Source: Dastarcus helophoroides (lineage: Eukaryota > Arthropoda > Insecta > Coleoptera > Bothrideridae). Taken from it: DNA of 64,000 nt. Location of the stretch: assembly GCA_028583605.1 (NCBI GenBank), contig CM053337.1, forward strand, positions 9,996,469 through 10,060,468, written 5' to 3'. Under the pieces are notes generated by a model that worked only from the letters and a program-made list of their open reading frames with translations, ran no database searches and was not told the DNA's origin. Of this stretch, positions 59,296-64,000 are shown in pieces. The position numbers were made by a program, and so were the translations under genes. Position 1 is the stretch's first letter; each line of letters begins with the position of its first letter.

Positions 59296-59734
59296 ATGCA
59301 TAAGAGTACGATATGAAGTATCAACTTTTAGATAAGTTACTAAAAAAATCACCAGAACTAAAGCTGTCTTCACTCATAAAATATTTTGATGATTAATGTG
59401 TTGCCTATATTTCAAGGGTTATTTGGCCGAAATAATTGGACTAAATGTTTTCCATATTATTTTCATTTCCATTATTAACAATACAATAATGTTCAGCAGA
59501 AATTGATATAAAATATAAAAGAATCATTCCGCGGATGGTGAATCGCTTTTAAAACAACCGACAACAAACCAAAATATTTAATGACATTTAAGTTAGGATT
59601 TTAAGAACACAGAACATTATAAGATATGTTACAGTGTTGCCACATGACAGTGTCTAAATATTACTAGTTCTTGCCGTTGCCACTACAAAATGAGAAGTTC
59701 AGTAGCTACTCTAATGCAAATTTATCTGAAATGG
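59296..59734 (+). repeat. interspersed repeat, copy 2 (partner at 25237-25687)
   Basis: Same blocks in the same order and strand as 25237-25687 (see there). Copy 2 has an extra ~15-bp insert (CGCGGATGGTGAATCGC) and lacks the ~35 bp after AGAACA that copy 1 has. No gene. Confidence 0.75.
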
Positions 59735-60853
59735 ACTACAGGACGAGGTTTCCGAATCTGAAATTTAGTCGCTAGCCGCACATGCACGGATTCCTGACAT
59801 TTCATAAAAATGCGTTCATTCCAATGCCCTGGTCTGAAGTCCTGATTCGGAAACCTAACTAGGATTCCGTACGTGTGCCCTAAGCTCTAGAATTTTCTAC
59901 ATTTGTTTCAACATTTCAAAAACTTGAAATTTTTGTTTAATCTACTTTTGTCTCCGATTTTTACATTCAAAACTTTGACTTTAATTTCGAAATTTCGACT
60001 TTTACTTACCTTAAAATTTGGACTCGGATAACTACCAAATATCAACTTAAAACTTCGAATTTCTGTTTCTATTTGTTTACTGTATTACTTTATTTCGGGT
60101 TTAAGGCAAATAAATAGATCTTTGACAAACACCTAAAACTTGTAAAATTGATTTTAATTCGAAATATTGAGTAAAAAATCGACGTTTTAAGTCTCAGACT
60201 TGAAACTCGGAAGTTTGCTAAACGTTTGTTGGAGCTATTGCCGAGTTTCTTTCCCGGGCCGATAGGTGGCGCTGTACTAAAGAATCACACAGATGAATTC
60301 CGTTAACTTCTAACCGTGCCAGACATTCGTGTCATTCGGTGTCATTCGCGTTTACAGCATTCAAGTTGAGTATGCCAAACTGAGAGATCTAATAGGAACG
60401 AAACCAATCTTTGGTTCCCAAACTCTGAATCTGCTTTAGGTTCAAATTTCTTGGTCCGTGCATTTGGGAAGGGAAGTCGACAAAAAAATTAAGTACATAA
60501 TTTGATATTAACATCGGATTACTTTAAAAAAGATCACATTTAGAGTTGAATGCCTGAATTTTATGGATCAGTTGGAAGAGTGAATCACAATTCTTCCACT
60601 ATCGTTTTTCGAATTAAAATACGAAACTAAAATAAATAAATATTTGAACCTTAAACATCGAACTTTGAGGGAATGTCTCAAGATTTTCACTTTAATCATG
60701 AAATTTTGACTTTTGTCGAATTTCTTCTCAATATTTCTAAAAAAAGTCGTCATTAAAAAATTAATTCTTTTATTTCTTTAGGATTTTAATTTTTTTTAAA
60801 TTTCGAAATATCAATTTTTTAAGTAGATTTCATGTTACAGGTACAAAAACAAA
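59735..60853. other. spacer upstream of the ankyrin gene, possible 5' UTR exon
   Basis: 59740-59885 is the inverted partner of 55950-56160. 60240-60380 is GC-richer than its surroundings (CCCGGGCCGATAGGTGGCGC, CATTCGTGTCATTCGGTGTC) and could be the promoter and a 5' UTR exon of the ankyrin gene. A splice acceptor (CATGTTACAG, ending at 60840) lies 13 bp before its ATG. The rest is AT-rich. Confidence 0.4.
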
Positions 60854-62116
60854 ATGGCCTCAATGCGTCCGGCTATAAAAGCCGTTAAAGAAAACAACGT
60901 TGACATTCTGCAAGAAATCATAGAAGCTTCACCAGATTTAAACAACGAGAAAGATTACAACGGCTGGACTCTGTTACATTACGCCTGCGAGGCCAAAAAC
61001 ATAGACATCATAACATTTTTATTGAAAAACGGCTTCGACGTTAACGCCCTCGATAACTTTCAGCAACCTCCACTGGCCATAAGCACCACAAAAGGTCACT
61101 TGGACGGTGTTAGATTGCTTTTAGAGAACAACGCGGATGTGAGCTTGGGACTTCCGATTCATAAAGCGGCCGAAAGAGGGCACAAAGATTGCATCGTGGA
61201 AGTTCTTTCCAAGGGCGCTAACGTCAACGCCGCCGACGACCAAGAGCGGACACCTCTGATTATAGCGGCCGCCAAGAATCAAGTGCACGTCGTGGAGGAA
61301 CTTTTGAAATTTAATCCAGATTTGAACGCGCAGGATGACTACGGGTGCACTCCGCTGCATTACGCCGCGGAAATCGGCTGCCCGGAAATAGTGAGATTAA
61401 TCATAGGAGCCGGAGTGGATTGTCTTTTGAAATCAAAATACAAAATGGACCCGTTTCATTCATTGTTGGTTAACGAACACTCGGCAGACGTCACCAAAGA
61501 AATATTAGAGCTTCTACTCCAAATACAGCCCGAGTTTGTTTTGGATAAATTCGGGACTAGTCTCCTGCATTACACCCAACAGCCTGAAGTGACTGAGTTT
61601 CTTATAGAGCGGGGCATTGATGTGAATTTAGCATCTGCAACTGATAACGAAACAGCGTTGTGGATTTCTGTTTTTAATAAGGATTACGATAACGCCAAAG
61701 TGCTTATTAAACATGGCGCTGACGTAAACCTCGCCATTGAGCATCGCTGGACACCTCTCCACATATGCGCCAAGCATGGAAATGTGGAGTTTTTAGAGTA
61801 CCTTATTGAAAATGGCGCTAACGTCAACGCGGTTAGTCCCCTCAGTGTTACCCCTTTATACGTCGCGGCTGCTGAAGGCCACTTGGAGGTTGTCAAGTCG
61901 CTGGTAAAGCATGGGGCGATCGTCGACGTAGCTCTAAATTGCGTCGGGGATCTTCCCATACCCGAGACCAATTATATGTCTGGGAGTATTGTGACCATTG
62001 GTTACACTCCTGTTTTGATCGCATCGGCGAAAGGGCACAGGAAGATTGTCGAGTTTCTTTTACCACAAGCTGCCGATCTGGAGGATATTTCACCTCCATC
62101 GTTGGAAGCTTTAATG
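60854..62116 (+). CDS. ankyrin-repeat protein, first coding exon (partial gene)
   Basis: 421 codons start at an ATG in a strong context (AAACAAAATGG), 13 bp after a splice acceptor, so an upstream 5' UTR exon is likely. The product is a solenoid of about 11 ankyrin repeats from residue 36 on, with typical TPLHYAAEIGCPEIVRLII, TPLHICAKHGNVEFLEYLIE and TPLYVAAAEGHLEVVKSLV units and inter-repeat GANVNA or GADVNL turns. Repeats 6 and 7 (MDPFHSLLVNEHSADV, SLLHYTQQPEVTEFLIERG) are less regular. The reading frame stays open to 62194, but codons after 62116 turn low-complexity right where GTAATT gives a phase-0 donor, so I end the exon there. The 3' exons are not securely found in the window. GC and codon use are higher than in all surrounding DNA, as expected for an exon. 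Ankyrin repeats bind protein partners; nothing shows which, and I assign no named family. Confidence 0.85.
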
Positions 62117-62872
62117 GTAATTGTATTATTTATTAATACTATTAAGGGGGGAATAGATTCGTCAAAGATAGGGCCCTTTGTTGCTACAAAATAACGTAAT
62201 ACGAGAGCTGCCTTTTTAGTTTTGTATGTAGCCCATAGAGGGCGCAAGTAACAAAATGCATAGTGCCGAAATTAACCTCAATATTACATTAATGCGCGTT
62301 GGAAATTTCGTCAAAATGGAACAAGTGGTTTAGTTACAGTAAAATTTGAAACTAAACCGGAAACCGAAAAAAACCGTTATTTTCGTCGGAACAAAAACTA
62401 GAACGGAACGGAAATATCGGTTCGTTGAATGTATATACTTAAAGTACTTGTTACTTCATCCTTAAGTTTGCGTTTTTTTTTAGAAACTTTTAATTTTTTT
62501 TCAAAATTTTACACAAAAGTAGGTAATAGACAATACACATGACTGCACATTTAAAGTTGCCTGCATCTATCATATACTTCAAGTATAGTGCGTTAACTCA
62601 TCACTTTGACTATATGACAACATATTTTCGTCACGGTGCGGCGCTATTTACTTTGCTTATCGCATTTTTTTTATGCTTATGCGGTGGTAAAACCTCTGCT
62701 GCAGAACGAAAAATGTTGATAATTTATGACGTCGTTTTAACCACAATTTGACTGATTCAAGGGTTTTGATCTATCAAAATAGAATTTTTACTCAAAATGT
62801 TGGCAGAAGCTAGATTTCCAATGCAAAAGTTGTAATTTGAATTTGGAAATTTTATTTTTTTTATTTTTGGAA

Positions 62873-63014
62873 GAAGATTCTAATGCACCGACCAATAGGT
62901 TTGAACATTTATTAGATTCGAAGTTTGGAAACCAAAGACCGGTTTCAATCTTGTTAGATCTCATCAGTTTGGTATATCCAACTGGAATGCTAACAAATGT
63001 TCCGACAAGTACGT
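62873..63014 (+). CDS. possible coding exon, uncertain
   Basis: After a T-rich tract and an AG, the frame reads DSNAPTNRFEHLLDSKFGNQ then RPVSILLDLISLVYPTGMLT, with unbiased amino-acid content unlike the chance frames nearby. It stops near ACAAGTACGTAC, which offers a GTACGT donor. It might be a further exon of the ankyrin gene, but the simplest splice from 62116 (phase 0) does not fit its frame (phase 1), so the link is unproven. Confidence 0.3.
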
Positions 63015-63106
63015 ACTAAAGAATTTACAGACATCAAGCGGGTGACTCTTGTACTACCACCTATTGGTCCATAGAGAAACTATGGCCATCGCCAACAATG
63101 TCGTAT

Positions 63107-63147
63107 GCAAGTAGAATACAACCTAGACTAGGTTGCATTCTACTTAC
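63107..63147. repeat. short near-perfect inverted repeat
   Basis: GCAAGTAGAATACAACCTAG and CTAGGTTGCATTCTACTTAC are 20-bp arms around a single A; two mismatches. Confidence 0.7.
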
Positions 63148-64000
63148 ATTTGGAAGAAGAGTCCAAAAAGTAGAATTTTGAAAATAAAGCCGAAATTTGA
63201 AAAAAGACGAATTTCATCTAATTTTAAGAGAAAAAGTTTAAATTTCCAGAAAAATTAAATATAGTATTTTGAGATAAAAAATCTAAAAGAAACTAAGAAA
63301 TCAGTCAAAATTTTTGAAAAATCAAATTCTAAAAGATCAAATTCTTCAGAAAAAGCCGACGTTATGAAAAATAATTCAGGAAACCAGTCTAAATTTCGAG
63401 ATAAACTTCGAAATGGAAAAAAAGATCAAAATTTTGCGGAGGAAGTCAAATTTTAAGAAAAAAACTATAATTTTGAGAATAGTCATTCATGAAAAAATCA
63501 ATTTTGAAAAAAATAATTTTAAGAAAGACGAATTTCGAGAAATAAAGATTTCTAGAAACAAGGGTTTTCGAAAAAAAAATAGATTTTGAGAAAAATATCA
63601 AAATTTCGATTTTTTTAAATCGTTTATGTTTCTGAGAATTTCTATTCTTTCTTTTGGAATTGTCTAAAACAAAAAAGAATTTAAAAAAGAATTCAAATTT
63701 TAAGGAAATGATCTAAATTTGCTGAAAATATCTAAATTTAGTATAAATACTCGGAAATCCCCAGAGAAAGACTGATTTCATCAAAATTTTGAAAAAACGA
63801 CGAATTTTGAGCTAAATTTTAAATTTCTTAAGATTTCAAATTGGAATTTCCAGAAAATTGGATTTACATTTTAAATAGTCACAATTTTCAAAAAAAAATT
63901 CTCAGAAGTTTTATAGTTTTAGTTTTTTTATCAAAAGATTGGCCAGATTTCGAGGAAAAAGATAACATAGTCGAAAGCAGAACGTCATGAGGTTGTCGAT

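Larger units (their letters stand above)
62117..64000. other. probable intron or spacer after the ankyrin exon
   Basis: Mostly AT-rich DNA. It contains one possible small coding exon (62873-63014), a short perfect-loop inverted repeat (63107-63147), and from 63160 to the end purine-rich GAGAAAAAA and TCGAAATTT repeat words without clear period. Confidence 0.5.

Noticed and set aside
61121..62247. Several 65-95-codon frames overlapping the ankyrin exon, mostly on the minus strand
   Set aside because: They are shadows of the GC-richer ankyrin coding sequence.
62539..62751. 70-codon frame with a hydrophobic stretch after the ankyrin exon
   Set aside because: The hydrophobic run comes from T-rich DNA; no splice sites or start context to back it.

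Overview
This window is nuclear DNA from an AT-rich animal genome, almost certainly an insect. The genes have short exons, GT-AG introns of about 50 bp to 5.6 kb, and recognisably animal housekeeping proteins. I cannot fix the order from sequence alone; a beetle is a guess. There are no bacterial features.

Layout. 1-7070 is repeat-filled DNA and is probably the first intron of a minus-strand secreted-protein gene, of which only the signal-peptide exon (7072-7122) is visible. 7690-11340 is a satellite block with ~120-bp and ~360-bp units. 15228-21812 (-) is a nine-exon ERGIC-53/LMAN1 cargo-lectin gene, rebuilt with every exon phase matching and ending in a KKFY tail. 23612-24343 (+) is PNO1/Dim2, tail-to-tail with a short Qb-SNARE of the VTI1B type (24433-24786, -). 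26557-29918 (+) is a six-exon NOG1/GTPBP4 GTPase. 30613-32972 (-) and 35905-36520 (+) are two small coiled-coil genes I do not recognise. 41740-55099 (-) is a five-exon TENT4/Trf4-type non-canonical poly(A) polymerase whose introns hold two separate tandem arrays. 57097-57168 (-) is tRNA-Thr(TGT). 60854-62116 (+) is a long ankyrin-repeat exon whose gene probably continues beyond the window.

Shared roles. PNO1 and NOG1 act in ribosome assembly (small and large subunit). ERGIC-53 and VTI1B act in the secretory and endosomal membrane system. TENT4 acts in RNA tailing. They look like ordinary neighbours, not a functional cluster.

The unusual part is the non-coding DNA. Many introns and spacers are tandem arrays (units of about 120, 172, 250, 303, 360, 457, 583 and 635 bp) that seem to descend from one ~20-bp word, GAGAAAAAAGTCGAAATTTC. 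They are interrupted by several inverted-repeat (MITE-like) families. The most interesting signal is a hammerhead-ribozyme-like core (CTGANGA, stem II, GAAA, very short stem III, stem I). It occurs once as a single locus at 22882-22926 (-) and repeatedly inside a dispersed fold-back family (922-962, 5067-5110, 36955-36995, 42036-42076). Exon boundaries were placed by hand from splice consensus and phase; no alignment or search was run.
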